From NCBI RefSeq assembly GCF_008704425.1, contig NZ_CP023696.1, forward strand, positions 2,032,501 to 2,096,500: a stretch of DNA of 64,000 bases, in the 5' to 3' direction. Of the stretch, positions 1 through 8,988 are shown piece after piece (position 1 is the first letter of the stretch; each line of letters starts with the position of its first letter). The stretch is from Streptomyces fradiae ATCC 10745 = DSM 40063 (GTDB lineage Bacteria; Actinomycetota; Actinomycetes; Streptomycetales; Streptomycetaceae). The position numbers and the translations under genes are program-made. The notes below the pieces were generated by a model, which was not told the origin of the DNA, did not search any database, and worked only from the letters and a program-made list of their open reading frames with translations.

Positions 1-1992
1 GGCCGGCACGGCAGCGCCATCCGCGAGCAGCCGGGCCAGGGGCATGGACAGCGGGGCCGCCGCCAGGGCGGCGAAACCGAGCACCGTGGCCGGTGCCACC
101 GCCAGTTCGGCGAGCAGGTTGCACGGGATCGCGACCAGGCTCACCCGCGCGGCGAGGGCGGCCACCACCGGGGCGCAGACGGCCTGCGCGGCGGCCGCCG
201 CGGCCACGGCCTCCGCGAGGCGCGGCGGGAGGCCGCGCGCCTGGAGGGCGGCGCTCCATCGGGGGGCGATCGTGAGGAGCGCCCCCGTCGCCAGGACGGA
301 CAGCAGGAAACCGGGGCTGCGGGCCAGCCACGGATCGTAGAGCACCAGCAGCAGTACGGCCCCGGCGAGTGCCGGGAGCAGGGACCTGCGGCGCCCGGTG
401 CCGATCGCGAGCAGGGTGATCAGGCCGCACGCGGCGGCGCGCAGCACGCTCGGCTCCGGCCTGCACACCACCACGAACGCCAGCGTCAGCACTCCGCCCA
501 GCAGCGCCGTCGTCCGCAGCGACACCCCCAGCCGGGGCGCCAGCCCGCCCCGTTCCGCGCTGGAAGCTCTTCCGGCCGGTCCGATCAGCAGGATCAGGAC
601 GATCGTCAGGTTGCTGCCGGATACGGCGAGGAGATGGGTGAGGTCCGTGGCCTCGAACGCCCTGCGCAGGTCCTCCGGGATCCGTGAGGTGTCGCCCACC
701 ACGAGGCCGGGCAGCAGTGACCGGGCGTCGGGCGGCAGTCCGTCGGTCGCCTCACGCAGCCCGGCGCGCAGGTCGCCTGCCGTTCGGTGCAGGGCACTGG
801 GCCCTCCGACGGCGCGGGGCGGTCCGGTGTCGGCGTACAGCACGGCGGCGAACGGGTCGCCGGTGCCGCGGGGTGGCGACAGCCGCCCCGTCACCTGGAG
901 CACCGTGGACGGCAGCAGCCGCAGCCAGGCCCCGTCCGAAGGGCCTTGCCCGCCCGTCCGCGCCATCAGGAGGACCGGGGTGCGCACGCGTGTCGCCGTC
1001 CCGTCCGGCGCCGTCACCCGCGTCACCTCGGCGTTCAGGACGATGGTCGGCGGGGCGGCCCGGCTGCCCCGCACGCGGGGGACGACCGGCCGCGGATCGG
1101 AGCGGACTGTCACCTCGGCCGTGACCCTCGCGTGCTCCCGCGCCAGGGCGGGGACAGGCCCCCTCCGCAGGTCCGCCCCGTGCAGCCCGGCCGACGCGGC
1201 CCCGGCGGCGGCGCAGAGCAGAACCGCGGCGAACGCGGTGGCGCCACCCCTCCACCGTCCGCCCGGCGCGGAGACGGGAACCGTCATCCCGGGTCCGCCC
1301 GGCGCCACCCGTCCCGTCGCGCCGCCCGCAGGAGCCGGTCCCATCAGACCCGCAGGAGCCGGAGCCGTGCCCGGCGCGGATGCAGAAGCCGGCCTCCCGC
1401 GCGACGCGGATGACGAAGCCGGCCTCCCGCGCGACGCGGATGACGAAGCCGGCCTCCCGCCCGGCGCGTACGGTGAGGTCGCTGCCCGCCGAGCGGACGT
1501 GATGTCCGGCCTTCCCGCCGAGCCGTGCGCACGAGCCCGGTCGGCTCCGGGCCCATCCACCACGAGGCCCCTCGTCCGCTCCGGCGCACGGGTGCGCCGG
1601 CTGCGTAGCAGGAGGGTCGCGGCCCCGACGCCGCACAGGAGGACGCCGGTCATGGTCCACCAGCCGGGAAGGCTCAGCGCGACCGCCGCCGCCGCCCACG
1701 CCGCCAGCGCCGGAACCACGAGCCGCAGGTCGACGGGGCCTTCAGCGGGGGCATCCACCACGCTCGCTCCGACCTCCTCGCCCACCGCCCCCGCTCCGAC
1801 CTCCTCCTCGCCCACCGCCCCCGCACGGGGCGCCCCTTCGCCCACCGACCCCGCGCCGACCGCCGCCTCACCCGCGCTGCCCGCGTCCGGCGCCCCCCGG
1901 CTCACCGCCCCGCGAGCAGCGGCACGTGTACCGGGAAGCGGCGCGGAACCGGCCGTGCCGAGCGCGGCCGAGGGCGCCCGACGGCCCGTCAC
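1..1992 (-). CDS. comEC: ComEC/Rec2-type DNA uptake channel, C-terminus beyond the window
   Basis: Inner-membrane channel protein that in competent bacteria carries single-stranded DNA across the membrane. In the 664 residues present there is a low-complexity Ala/Gly/Glu N-terminus, hydrophobic segments (for example around residues 105-130), an OB-like soluble region, and then the typical competence-domain motif (GDTSRIPEDLRRAFEATDL followed by THLLAVSGSNLT), followed by a run of hydrophobic helices up to the edge. The metallo-beta-lactamase-like domain expected at the C-terminus would lie outside the window. The start is GTG, and its last bases overlap the comEA stop (GTGA at 1989-1992), implying translational coupling. 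A 30-bp near-perfect repeat at about 1380-1470 encodes GRPASSSASR units in a non-conserved linker. Streptomycetes are not known to be naturally competent, so the role in vivo is open. Confidence 0.93.
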   Translation of the reverse strand, partial: MTGRRAPSAALGTAGSAPLPGTRAAARGAVSRGAPDAGSAGEAAVGAGSVGEGAPRAGAVGEEEVGAGAVGEEVGASVVDAPAEGPVDLRLVVPALAAWAAAAVALSLPGWWTMTGVLLCGVGAATLLLRSRRTRAPERTRGLVVDGPGADRARAHGSAGRPDITSARRAATSPYAPGGRPASSSASRGRPASSSASRGRPASASAPGTAPAPAGLMGPAPAGGATGRVAPGGPGMTVPVSAPGGRWRGGATAFAAVLLCAAAGAASAGLHGADLRRGPVPALAREHARVTAEVTVRSDPRPVVPRVRGSRAAPPTIVLNAEVTRVTAPDGTATRVRTPVLLMARTGGQGPSDGAWLRLLPSTVLQVTGRLSPPRGTGDPFAAVLYADTGPPRAVGGPSALHRTAGDLRAGLREATDGLPPDARSLLPGLVVGDTSRIPEDLRRAFEATDLTHLLAVSGSNLTIVLILLIGPAGRASSAERGGLAPRLGVSLRTTALLGGVLTLAFVVVCRPEPSVLRAAACGLITLLAIGTGRRRSLLPALAGAVLLLVLYDPWLARSPGFLLSVLATGALLTIAPRWSAALQARGLPPRLAEAVAAAAAAQAVCAPVVAALAARVSLVAIPCNLLAELAVAPATVLGFAALAAAPLSMPLARLLADGAAVPA

Positions 1993-3344
1993 AGCCGTAC
2001 GCGGGGCTGGAGGTCGGCGAAGCGGCGGGCGCCGATGCCGCGCACGTCCCGCAGCTCCTCCACCGACCGGAACCCGCCCTGCCGGGTGCGGTGCTCGACG
2101 ATCTGGCGGGCGAGGACCGGCCCCACTCCGGGCAGTGTGTCCAACTGCTCGACGGTGGCGGTGTTGAGGCTCACCGGACCTTCGACCGCCGTGCCGTCCG
2201 CTGTCTGCGGGGCCGCCACCGGCAGGGCACCGGGTGGTGCGGCGGTCGCCGGGACTCCGACCAGTACGTGCTCCCCGTCCACGAGGAGACGCGCCCGGTT
2301 GAGCCCGGTCGTGTCCGTACCGGGCGGGACGCCGCCGGCCGCCTGGATCGCGTCGACGACGCGGGCCCCCGAGGGAAGCCGCAGGACGCCCGGCCGCCTC
2401 ACCTTGCCGCTCACGTCCACGACGACCACCGCCGCGGGCGCGTCCGCGCCCGGCGGCGAGCCGGACGGCGGGACAGGCTGAGGGGCGGGCTGCCGGGCGG
2501 ATGCCGACCCGGTCGCCCCCGCGGGGGCGGCCACCACGGCCGGGGGCTTCCCGACCACTTCGGGCGCGCGCACGGTCTCGGGCCGGCCGGCCCAGAACGA
2601 GCGGCCGGCGAACACGGCGCCCATGACCAGGACGACGGCCAGCGCACCCAGCGTCCGCCGTTCCAGTCCGCACCGGGACTGGACCCAGACGGGTAACCGG
2701 TCGCGCAGCGCGTACCGCCACTCCCGGATGCGCCCCGCCGGGGCGGGCGCGGGCGGCACCCGCGGGGCCGCCGGCGCCTCCCGGGACGGCGGCTCCACGG
2801 CCATCCGCCGGTACGGCGACGGGTCGCTCGCCGCCATCACCGCCTCCGCCCTGTCTCTCATCACCGCCTCCGCCCTGTCTCTCGGGTCCGGGGCGGGCGG
2901 TGCGGTGGTACGCGCCAGCGGGTCACCGGCCCGGTGCCTGCCCCGGCCCGCCCCCGTGGCGCGCCTACGCACCCTGCTGTCCGTGCCCCTGGCCCGGCCG
3001 GGCCCGCTCGTCGCTCCGGCCACCGTCCTCCGCCGGGGCGGTGGGGAGTCGTGTGGCCGCGAGGGCGCAGGCGTCCCCGGACGGTGCGGCGAACCCGTCG
3101 GACCGGCGGAGGAGTTCGGCGAACCGACGGCTCCCGAACCACTCCGTACACGAGTGGCCGCAGAAGTCCGGACGGCGCCGAGCGCCTCGAACGAGCCCGT
3201 CGCCGAAGTGGTCGCGGAAGGGATCGGGACAGAGGCCGGGGAAGCGGCCGAGGCGGGGTACCGGAAAGCGGCCGGGGAAGAGGTCGCGGAAGAAGCCGGG
3301 GAAGGGGCCGGGGTTGCCGTCACGGAGTGTGTTTCTGTCGTCAT
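1989..3344 (-). CDS. comEA: ComEA-like DNA-binding protein (SLBB + helix-hairpin-helix)
   Basis: Predicted DNA receptor acting with ComEC. The C-terminus carries a ComEA helix-hairpin-helix repeat (SLNTATVEQLDTLPGVGPVLA, then GFRSVEELRDVRGIGARRF), preceded by an SLBB-like segment (VVVDVSGKVRRPGVLRLPSG). A single hydrophobic helix after RRTLGALAVVLVMGAVFAG anchors the protein; before it lies a long Ala/Pro/Ser/Arg-rich cytoplasmic segment of about 220 residues, as is usual in streptomycetes. I chose the ATG at 3344 (MTTETHS); an in-frame start at 3431 would add 29 residues, but these overlap two DnaA-box-like sites. The gene overlaps comEC by 4 nt, so the two form an operon. Confidence 0.88.
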   Translation of the reverse strand: MTTETHSVTATPAPSPASSATSSPAAFRYPASAASPASVPIPSATTSATGSFEALGAVRTSAATRVRSGSGAVGSPNSSAGPTGSPHRPGTPAPSRPHDSPPPRRRTVAGATSGPGRARGTDSRVRRRATGAGRGRHRAGDPLARTTAPPAPDPRDRAEAVMRDRAEAVMAASDPSPYRRMAVEPPSREAPAAPRVPPAPAPAGRIREWRYALRDRLPVWVQSRCGLERRTLGALAVVLVMGAVFAGRSFWAGRPETVRAPEVVGKPPAVVAAPAGATGSASARQPAPQPVPPSGSPPGADAPAAVVVVDVSGKVRRPGVLRLPSGARVVDAIQAAGGVPPGTDTTGLNRARLLVDGEHVLVGVPATAAPPGALPVAAPQTADGTAVEGPVSLNTATVEQLDTLPGVGPVLARQIVEHRTRQGGFRSVEELRDVRGIGARRFADLQPRVRL

Positions 3345-3395
3345 GGCATCGACGCTAGACACATCCGTGCGATTCCGGGGACCTGGGACGATTTC

Positions 3396-3422
3396 CGTGG
3401 ATAACCCGGCAGTTGTGGATAA
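3396..3422. promoter_or_regulatory. Pair of DnaA-box-like 9-mers upstream of comEA
   Basis: On the minus strand 3422-3414 reads TTATCCACA (perfect E. coli-type DnaA box) and 3404-3396 reads TTATCCACG (one mismatch), with 18 bp between starts. They lie in the 5' region of comEA. They could be DnaA titration or regulatory sites; there is no other origin feature here. Confidence 0.4.
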
Positions 3423-3453
3423 CTCGGCCACTCGAACGAGTGAGATCGTGCGG

Positions 3454-4299
3454 TTACCGCTGGGAGACGACCACGCCGAGCAGCCCCGGTCCGGTGTGCG
3501 CGCCGATCACCGCACCGACCTCGCTGACATGCAGGTCGGCCAGGCCGGGGACGCGGTCGCGCAGATGTCCGGCCAGGGTGTCCGCCCGTTCGGCGGCGGA
3601 GAGATGGTGCACGGCGATGTCGACCGACGCGTGTCCGGCCCGTTCCACCGCGATCTCCTCGAGGCGGGCGATGGCCCTCGACGCGGTGCGCACCTTCTCC
3701 CTCGGTTCGATGCGCCCGCCGCTCAGCTCCAGCAGCGGCTTGACCGCGAGTGCCGAGCCGAGCAGCGCACGGGCCGGACCGATGCGCCCGCCCCGCCGCA
3801 GATAGTCGAGCGTGTCGACGTAGAAGTAGGCGGACGTCCCGGAGGCTCGCTTCTCCGCCGCCGCGACCACCTCGTCCAGGCCGCAGTCCGCCCGCGCGGC
3901 CTCGGCCGCGGCGACGGCGCAGAATCCGAGCGCCATGGCGACCATGCCCGTGTCCACGACCCGCACGGGCACGGGCGCCTCCCGCGCCGCGAGCAGGGCG
4001 GCCTCGTACGTGCCGGACAGCTCGGCCGACAGGTGCAGGGAGACGATTCCGGCCGCTCCCGCCTCGGCGATCTCCCGGTAGCGGGCGGCGAACGTCTCCG
4101 GGCTGGGCCGGGACGTGGTGACGGAGTGGCGCTTCTGCAGCGCCTGGGCGAGCGAGCGGGCCGAGATCTCGGTGCCCTCCTCCAGGGCCCGGTCACCGAT
4201 CACGACCGTCAGCGGCACCGCGCTGATACCGTGCCGCTCCATCGCCTGCGGCGGCAGATAGGCCGTGGAATCGGTGACGATCGCGACATGGCGGGACAT
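3454..4299 (-). CDS. DegV family fatty-acid-binding protein
   Basis: DegV/FakB-type two-domain protein that binds a fatty acid; in Firmicutes FakB presents fatty acids to a kinase. The 281 residues fit the family length. The N-terminus MSRHVAIVTDSTAYLP carries the DegV hallmark TDSTA, followed by the family-typical ISAVPLTVVIGD segment and, mid-protein, SAELSGTYEAA and DTGMVAMALGF. I used the ATG at 4299 instead of the upstream start at 4452, because homology begins at this methionine. It follows the coiled-coil membrane protein gene after 207 bp, in the same direction. No kinase gene (fakA/DhaK-like) is in the window, so its lipid partner is unknown. Confidence 0.9.
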   Translation of the reverse strand: MSRHVAIVTDSTAYLPPQAMERHGISAVPLTVVIGDRALEEGTEISARSLAQALQKRHSVTTSRPSPETFAARYREIAEAGAAGIVSLHLSAELSGTYEAALLAAREAPVPVRVVDTGMVAMALGFCAVAAAEAARADCGLDEVVAAAEKRASGTSAYFYVDTLDYLRRGGRIGPARALLGSALAVKPLLELSGGRIEPREKVRTASRAIARLEEIAVERAGHASVDIAVHHLSAAERADTLAGHLRDRVPGLADLHVSEVGAVIGAHTGPGLLGVVVSQR

Positions 4300-4506
4300 G
4301 ACCGGGAGGTTACCCGCAGGCGGCGCCCGAGGGCAGCCCAGGGCTGGCTCACCCCGTCGCCGCTCCTGGCCGGGCGGCCCTCTCCGTGGCCGATCGGCAC
4401 ACCCCCGTGCCCGTCCGCCGGGCGCCCCCGCGCCCGATCCGCCGCGGCCCACGACGTCGTCCGTCCGCAGGACCCACGCGAGGGGCTTCCGCGTTCGCCA
4501 GGCTTG

Positions 4507-5379
4507 TCAGGTGGTGGTCTCGGGCCGTGCCGACTTCTGCCACGGGTAACCGGCGCCGAGGCGCGGGTCACGTGCGGTGATGGCCGGCCGGTCCGCGTCG
4601 TCCCGGCCGCTTCCGGAGGCAGGGCGCGCGTCCTCCGGGGCGTCCTCGCCGGTGGACTGCCCGGAAGGCCATACCTGGGTGGGCGTGTGTCCAGGGGCGG
4701 GGTCCGGCCACGGCGTACGCGACCGGTCGTGGGCGGACTGCGCGGTCGGCTCCGCGCCCGCCCGCCGGCCGGGGGCGGCGGCCGGCCCGTGCTCCCCGTG
4801 GTCCGCCCGCCGGGCAGGATCGGCGTCGGGGGCGGCGTCCGACCAATGGCGGAGGGCGCCGGCCTCCACGTCGATCTGGGCGCTGAGCACGTCCAGGTCG
4901 TCCTGGGCGAACCGCTGGGCGCGGTCCCTCGCGGCCCATCGCAGGGAGTCGGCCGAGTCCGTGATGCGGCGCGTGCGCTCCCGCAGCTCGTCCAGCCGCC
5001 GGGCGACCGTGGTCTTGTCGGGGTCCCGTTCCAGCCGCCTCAGCTCCTCGTCCAGCTCGTGGCCGTGGGCGCTGAGCCGTCGGAACAGGTCCAGCGACTC
5101 CCGGAGCGAGGCGTCCTCCGGCGCTCCCGCCTCCAGCGCGACCTGGGTGGCGCGCATGGAGGTGCGCAGGGACAGGCGCAGCTGTGCCAGCTCGCCCGCG
5201 ACACCGCCCTGCCCGTAGCTCTTGGCGCGGAGCGTGGTGTCCTCCACCGTACGCCTGGCCTGGTCGAGGGTGCGGTCCACACCGCGCTTGGCCGCCTTGA
5301 CGACCTTCACGCCGGCGTACACGCCGAGCGCGACGATGGCGACGAAAAGCAGAGCCAGGATCACGATCGCCTCTGTCAT
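4507..5379 (-). CDS. Single-pass membrane protein with coiled-coil cytoplasmic region
   Basis: Conserved-looking hypothetical protein of 290 residues. It begins with a hydrophobic helix (residues about 4-24, AIVILALLFVAIVALGVYAG) directly followed by a Lys/Arg-rich stretch, which predicts an N-out, C-in anchor. Residues about 30-180 are charged and heptad-like (for example LDLFRRLSAHGHELDEELRRLERD), suggesting a coiled coil. The last 100 residues are Pro/Ala/Asp-rich and probably disordered. It lies between leuS (behind a terminator) and degV. I do not recognise a family and assign no function. Confidence 0.8.
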   Translation of the reverse strand: MTEAIVILALLFVAIVALGVYAGVKVVKAAKRGVDRTLDQARRTVEDTTLRAKSYGQGGVAGELAQLRLSLRTSMRATQVALEAGAPEDASLRESLDLFRRLSAHGHELDEELRRLERDPDKTTVARRLDELRERTRRITDSADSLRWAARDRAQRFAQDDLDVLSAQIDVEAGALRHWSDAAPDADPARRADHGEHGPAAAPGRRAGAEPTAQSAHDRSRTPWPDPAPGHTPTQVWPSGQSTGEDAPEDARPASGSGRDDADRPAITARDPRLGAGYPWQKSARPETTT

Positions 5380-5422
5380 GGAGTCCCCTCGTCGTCATGT
5401 GCTGTCTCCACCGTAAACGCCG

Positions 5423-5464
5423 AGGGGCAGGCTGGGGGTTCCGGGAACCCCCCAACCTGCCCCT
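5423..5464 (-). terminator. Strong hairpin terminator after leuS
   Basis: Nearly perfect inverted repeat: AGGGGCAGG...TGGGGGTTCC pairs with GGAACCCCCCA...CCTGCCCCT around a very short loop. It lies 47 bp after the leuS stop and has no U-run, as is common in streptomycetes. It should isolate the downstream membrane-protein gene. Confidence 0.8.
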
Positions 5465-5510
5465 AGGGGACGAATCCGGGTCGCCGTCACGCGGCGCTCC
5501 CGGTGCCCGG

Positions 5511-8378
5511 TCAGGCCGGGACGACGTTCACCAGCTTCGGCGCTCGGGCGATGACCTTGCGGATGCCCGCGCCGCCCAGGGCCGCGACGACCGCCGGGTC
5601 GGCCAGCGCGAGGGCTTCCAGCTCCGCGTCCGTGATGGACGGGGAGACCTCCAGACGCGCCTTGACCTTGCCCTTGATCTGGACGACGCAGGTCACGGTC
5701 TCGTCCACGACGTAGGCGGGGTCGGCGACGGGGAAGTCCTGGTGGACCACGGAGTCCGTGTGGCCCAGCCTGCGCCACAGTTCCTCGGCGATGTGCGGGG
5801 CCAGCGGGGCGACCAGCAGGACGAGCTGCTCGGCGACCGTCCGGGGAACGGCGCCGCCCGCCTTCGTCAGATGGTTGTTCAGCTCGGTGATCTTGGCGAT
5901 GGCGGTGTTGAAGCGCATCGCGGCCATGTCCTGCGAGACGCCGTCGATGGCCTTGTGCAGGGCCCGCAGGGTGTCCTCGCCGGGCTCGGCGTCGACGACG
6001 GTGACCTCGCCGGTCGACTCGTCGACGATGTTGCGCCACAGCCGCTGCAGCAGCCGGTACTGGCCGACCACCGCGCGCGTGTCCCAGGGGCGGGACACGT
6101 CCAGGGGGCCCATGGCCATCTCGTACAGGCGCAGGGTGTCGGCGCCGTACTCGGCGCAGATCTCGTCCGGGGTGACGGCGTTCTTCAGGGACTTGCCCAT
6201 CTTGCCCAGGACGCGGCCGACCTTCTCGCCCTGGTACCAGAACGCACCGTCGCGCTCCTCGACCTCGGCGGCGGGGACGGCGATGCCGCGCGCGTCGCGG
6301 TACACGTACGCCTGGATCATGCCCTGGTTGAACAGCCGGTGGAACGGCTCGGCTGACGAGACGTGGCCCAGGTCGTAGAGGACCTTCGACCAGAACCGGG
6401 CGTACAGCAGGTGCAGCACGGCGTGCTCGGCACCGCCGACGTACAGGTCGACACCGCCGTGCGGCATGCCGTCGCGCGGGCCCATCCAGTACCGCTCGAT
6501 GTCCGGGTCGACGAGCTTGCCGCCGTTGTGCGGGTCCAGGTAGCGCAGCTCGTACCAGCAGGAGCCCGCCCAGTTGGGCATCGTGTTGGTCTCGCGGCGG
6601 TACCGCTTGGGTCCGTCGCCCAGGTCCAGGGTGACGTCGACCCAGTCCTCGTTGCGGGAGAGCGGGGTCTCGGGCTGCGTGTCGGCGTCGTCCGGGTCGA
6701 AGGTGCGCGGCGCGTAGTCCTCCACCTCGGGCAGCTCCAGCGGCAGCATCGACTCGGGCAGCGCGTGCGCGACGCCGTCCTCGTCGTAGACGATGGGGAA
6801 GGGCTCGCCCCAGTACCGCTGGCGGCTGAAGAGCCAGTCGCGCAGGCGGTAGTTGACGGTGCCCTCGCCGATGCCGCGGGACTCCAGCCAGCGGGTGATC
6901 CCGGCCTTGGCCTCGACGACGCCCAGGCCGTCCAGGGACACCTCGTCGTTGGACGACGCGATGATCTTCGCGTCGTACGAGTCGAAGGCGTCGTCCCAGG
7001 CGGCCGGGTCCGTGCCGCGGCCGTCGCCCGGCTCGACGACGCAGCGCATGGGCAGGTCGAAGGCGCGGGCGAAGGCGAAGTCGCGGGTGTCGTGCGCCGG
7101 GACGGCCATGATGGCGCCCGTGCCGTAGCCCATCAGCACGTAGTCGGCGATGAAGACGGGGACCCGCTCGCCGCTGACGGGGTTGACGGCGTGGGCGCCG
7201 GTGAAGACGCCGGTCTTCTCCTTGGCGTCGGCCTGCCGCTCCACGTCGGACTTGGCGGCGGCCTGCTTGCGGTACGCGTCGACGGCGAGCGCCGGGGTGG
7301 CGTGCCCGCCGGTCCACAGCGCGGGGGTGCCGGCCGGCCAGGCGTCCGGGACGATCGTGTCGACCAGGTCGTGCTCGGGGGCCAGCACCATGTAGGTGGC
7401 GCCGAACAGGGTGTCGGGGCGCGTGGTGAAGACGGTGATCGCGTCCTCGCCGACCGGGAAGTCGACGCGGGCGCCCTCGGAGCGGCCGATCCAGTTGCGC
7501 TGCTGCAGCTTGATCGCGTCGGGCCAGTCCAGCGCGTCCAGGTCCTCCAGCAGGCGGTCCGCGTAGGCGGTGATGCGCATGTTCCACTGGCGCAGCTTCG
7601 CCTTGAAGACGGGGAAGTTGCCGCGCTCGGAGCGGCCGTCGGCGGTGACCTCCTCGTTGGCCAGGACGGTGCCCAGGCCGGGGCACCAGTTGACCGGCGC
7701 GTCGGAGGCGTACGCCAGGCGGTACCCGCTCAGCACGTCGGCCCGCTCGGCGGCGGTCAGCTCGCCCCACGCGCGCGTGGTGCCCGGTACGGCGCGCTCA
7801 CCGCTCTCGAACTGGCCGACCAGGTCCGCGATGGGGCGGGCCTTGCGGGCGTCCTCGTCGTACCAGCTGTTGAAGATCTGCAGGAAGATCCACTGGGTCC
7901 ACTTGTAGTAGTCCGGGTCGATCGTGGCGAACGACCGGCGCTTGTCGTGGCCCAGGCCCAGTCGGCGCAGCTGCGCCTTCATGTTCTCGATGTTCGCCTC
8001 GGTGGACACGCGCGGGTGCGTGCCCGTCTGGACGGCGTACTGCTCGGCGGGCAGGCCGAAGGCGTCGAAGCCCAGCGTGTGCAGGACGTTGTGGCCGGTC
8101 ATGCGCTGGTACCGGGCGTAGACGTCGGTGGCGATGTACCCCAGCGGGTGGCCGACGTGCAGCCCCGCTCCGGACGGGTACGGGAACATGTCCATGATGA
8201 ACTTCTTCGGCCGGGCGACCGTCTGCGGGTCGCCGGCCAGGTCACCGCTCGGGTTCGGCGCCGCGTACGTCCCCTCGGCGTCCCAGAAGTCCTGCCAGCG
8301 TGCCTCGATGTCGGCCGCCATGGCCGCCGTGTAACGATGCGGGGCCGCCGACTCGGCAGCCGGATTCGTCTCGGTCAT
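5511..8378 (-). CDS. leuS: Leucyl-tRNA synthetase
   Basis: Class Ia aminoacyl-tRNA synthetase charging tRNA-Leu; 955 residues, the normal bacterial length. Visible hallmarks are the HIGH-type motif within [17 protein letters not shown] near residue 75, an editing (CP1) domain with [19 protein letters not shown], and GKMGKSLKN in the KMSKS position. The C-terminus holds the anticodon-binding helices ([18 protein letters not shown]). The ATG at 8378 (MTETNP) is chosen; an open frame continues upstream to 8519 but overlaps the attenuator hairpin, so that region is leader. Expression should be controlled by the leader peptide and terminator described separately. Confidence 0.97.
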   Translation of the reverse strand: MTETNPAAESAAPHRYTAAMAADIEARWQDFWDAEGTYAAPNPSGDLAGDPQTVARPKKFIMDMFPYPSGAGLHVGHPLGYIATDVYARYQRMTGHNVLHTLGFDAFGLPAEQYAVQTGTHPRVSTEANIENMKAQLRRLGLGHDKRRSFATIDPDYYKWTQWIFLQIFNSWYDEDARKARPIADLVGQFESGERAVPGTTRAWGELTAAERADVLSGYRLAYASDAPVNWCPGLGTVLANEEVTADGRSERGNFPVFKAKLRQWNMRITAYADRLLEDLDALDWPDAIKLQQRNWIGRSEGARVDFPVGEDAITVFTTRPDTLFGATYMVLAPEHDLVDTIVPDAWPAGTPALWTGGHATPALAVDAYRKQAAAKSDVERQADAKEKTGVFTGAHAVNPVSGERVPVFIADYVLMGYGTGAIMAVPAHDTRDFAFARAFDLPMRCVVEPGDGRGTDPAAWDDAFDSYDAKIIASSNDEVSLDGLGVVEAKAGITRWLESRGIGEGTVNYRLRDWLFSRQRYWGEPFPIVYDEDGVAHALPESMLPLELPEVEDYAPRTFDPDDADTQPETPLSRNEDWVDVTLDLGDGPKRYRRETNTMPNWAGSCWYELRYLDPHNGGKLVDPDIERYWMGPRDGMPHGGVDLYVGGAEHAVLHLLYARFWSKVLYDLGHVSSAEPFHRLFNQGMIQAYVYRDARGIAVPAAEVEERDGAFWYQGEKVGRVLGKMGKSLKNAVTPDEICAEYGADTLRLYEMAMGPLDVSRPWDTRAVVGQYRLLQRLWRNIVDESTGEVTVVDAEPGEDTLRALHKAIDGVSQDMAAMRFNTAIAKITELNNHLTKAGGAVPRTVAEQLVLLVAPLAPHIAEELWRRLGHTDSVVHQDFPVADPAYVVDETVTCVVQIKGKVKARLEVSPSITDAELEALALADPAVVAALGGAGIRKVIARAPKLVNVVPA

Positions 8379-8453
8379 GATTCTCTGAAGCTCCATCGAT
8401 CGTCTCTGCGTCGCTGCCGTCGCCGCGCCCCGATCCCGTCGGCGCGGCGAAAT

Positions 8454-8478
8454 GAAAAAGCCCCTCGCACAGGAGGGG
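8454..8478 (-). terminator. Intrinsic terminator of the leuS attenuator
   Basis: On the minus strand CCCCTC (8478-8473) pairs with GAGGGG (8466-8461) around a 6-nt loop and is followed at once by CTTTTTCATTT. This is an unusually clear rho-independent terminator for a GC-rich genome, placed 76 nt before the leuS start. The flanks CGCCGCGCC (8488-8480) and GGCGCGGCG (8449-8441) are mutually complementary and could form a larger or competing helix. Together with the upstream Leu-codon peptide it forms a transcription attenuator. Confidence 0.8.
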
Positions 8479-8522
8479 ACGCCGCGCCGATTCCGAGCGG
8501 ATCTCTCATCCGCCGGCACTGA

Positions 8523-8561
8523 TCAGCGCGGCTCGCTAAGCAGGAGGCGTACGGCACGCAT
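8523..8561 (-). CDS. leuL: leuS leader peptide with three consecutive Leu codons
   Basis: Twelve-codon ORF, MRAVRLLLSEPR, with Leu codons CTC CTG CTT at positions 6-8. It is followed by about 45 nt and then the intrinsic terminator upstream of leuS. In the classical model, shortage of charged tRNA-Leu stalls the ribosome on the Leu triplet, which favours an anti-terminator and raises synthetase expression. Leader-peptide attenuators upstream of leuS have been predicted for some Streptomyces in comparative work, so this is a clear example and not a new class. The start ATG (8561-8559) has only a weak upstream ribosome site. The symbol leuL is used descriptively. Confidence 0.75.
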   Translation of the reverse strand: MRAVRLLLSEPR

Positions 8562-8728
8562 GGCGTCAGGGTACAGCAGGGCCCCCGCACGACGCATCGC
8601 GCCGTCCGCCACCCGGACACGTACCGTCGCGCGGCTGTCGCCGTGCGCGCTTCCGCGCCCTCCGCGCCTTCCGCGGAGCGGCCGGCCGACGTCATGCGCC
8701 GGCATGCGGGAGACGGGTGCTGACATGC

Positions 8729-8764
8729 GAGAAGCGGGCCACCCGACCGGGTGGCCCGCTTCTC
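8729..8764 (-). terminator. Terminator of the first tRNA-Ala gene
   Basis: Perfect 16-bp stem (GAGAAGCGGGCCACCC with its complement) around a 4-nt loop, starting 7 nt beyond the 3' end of the tRNA gene. Confidence 0.8.
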
Positions 8765-8770
8765 GGGCTG

Positions 8771-8843
<73 letters not shown>

Positions 8844-8988
8844 TTGCGGTGTATCGCCTGCCGGGCTTTCCTTGCGGGCTTCCCTCGCGGCGACACAGAG
8901 AACACTACACGGTCCCCCCGGTGAATCACCAAATCGGTTCTCCCCCTCTCGGCCCGCCCGGTCGCGAGGGGCGGTAGCGTCGGCGCAT

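Noticed and set aside
1380..1470. 30-bp repeats as a mobile or regulatory element
   Set aside because: They are in frame within comEC and encode a flexible linker (GRPASSSASR units).
2623..5466. 947-codon plus-strand open frame
   Set aside because: It runs antisense over comEA, degV and the coiled-coil gene; the product is low-complexity and has no motif. High GC keeps antisense frames open.
5511..8378. KMGKS instead of KMSKS in LeuRS
   Set aside because: I recall this variant in actinobacterial LeuRS sequences; it is not evidence of inactivation.
8380..8600. T-box riboswitch upstream of leuS
   Set aside because: No T-box bulge sequence or specifier stem was seen; the Leu-codon peptide explains the terminator.
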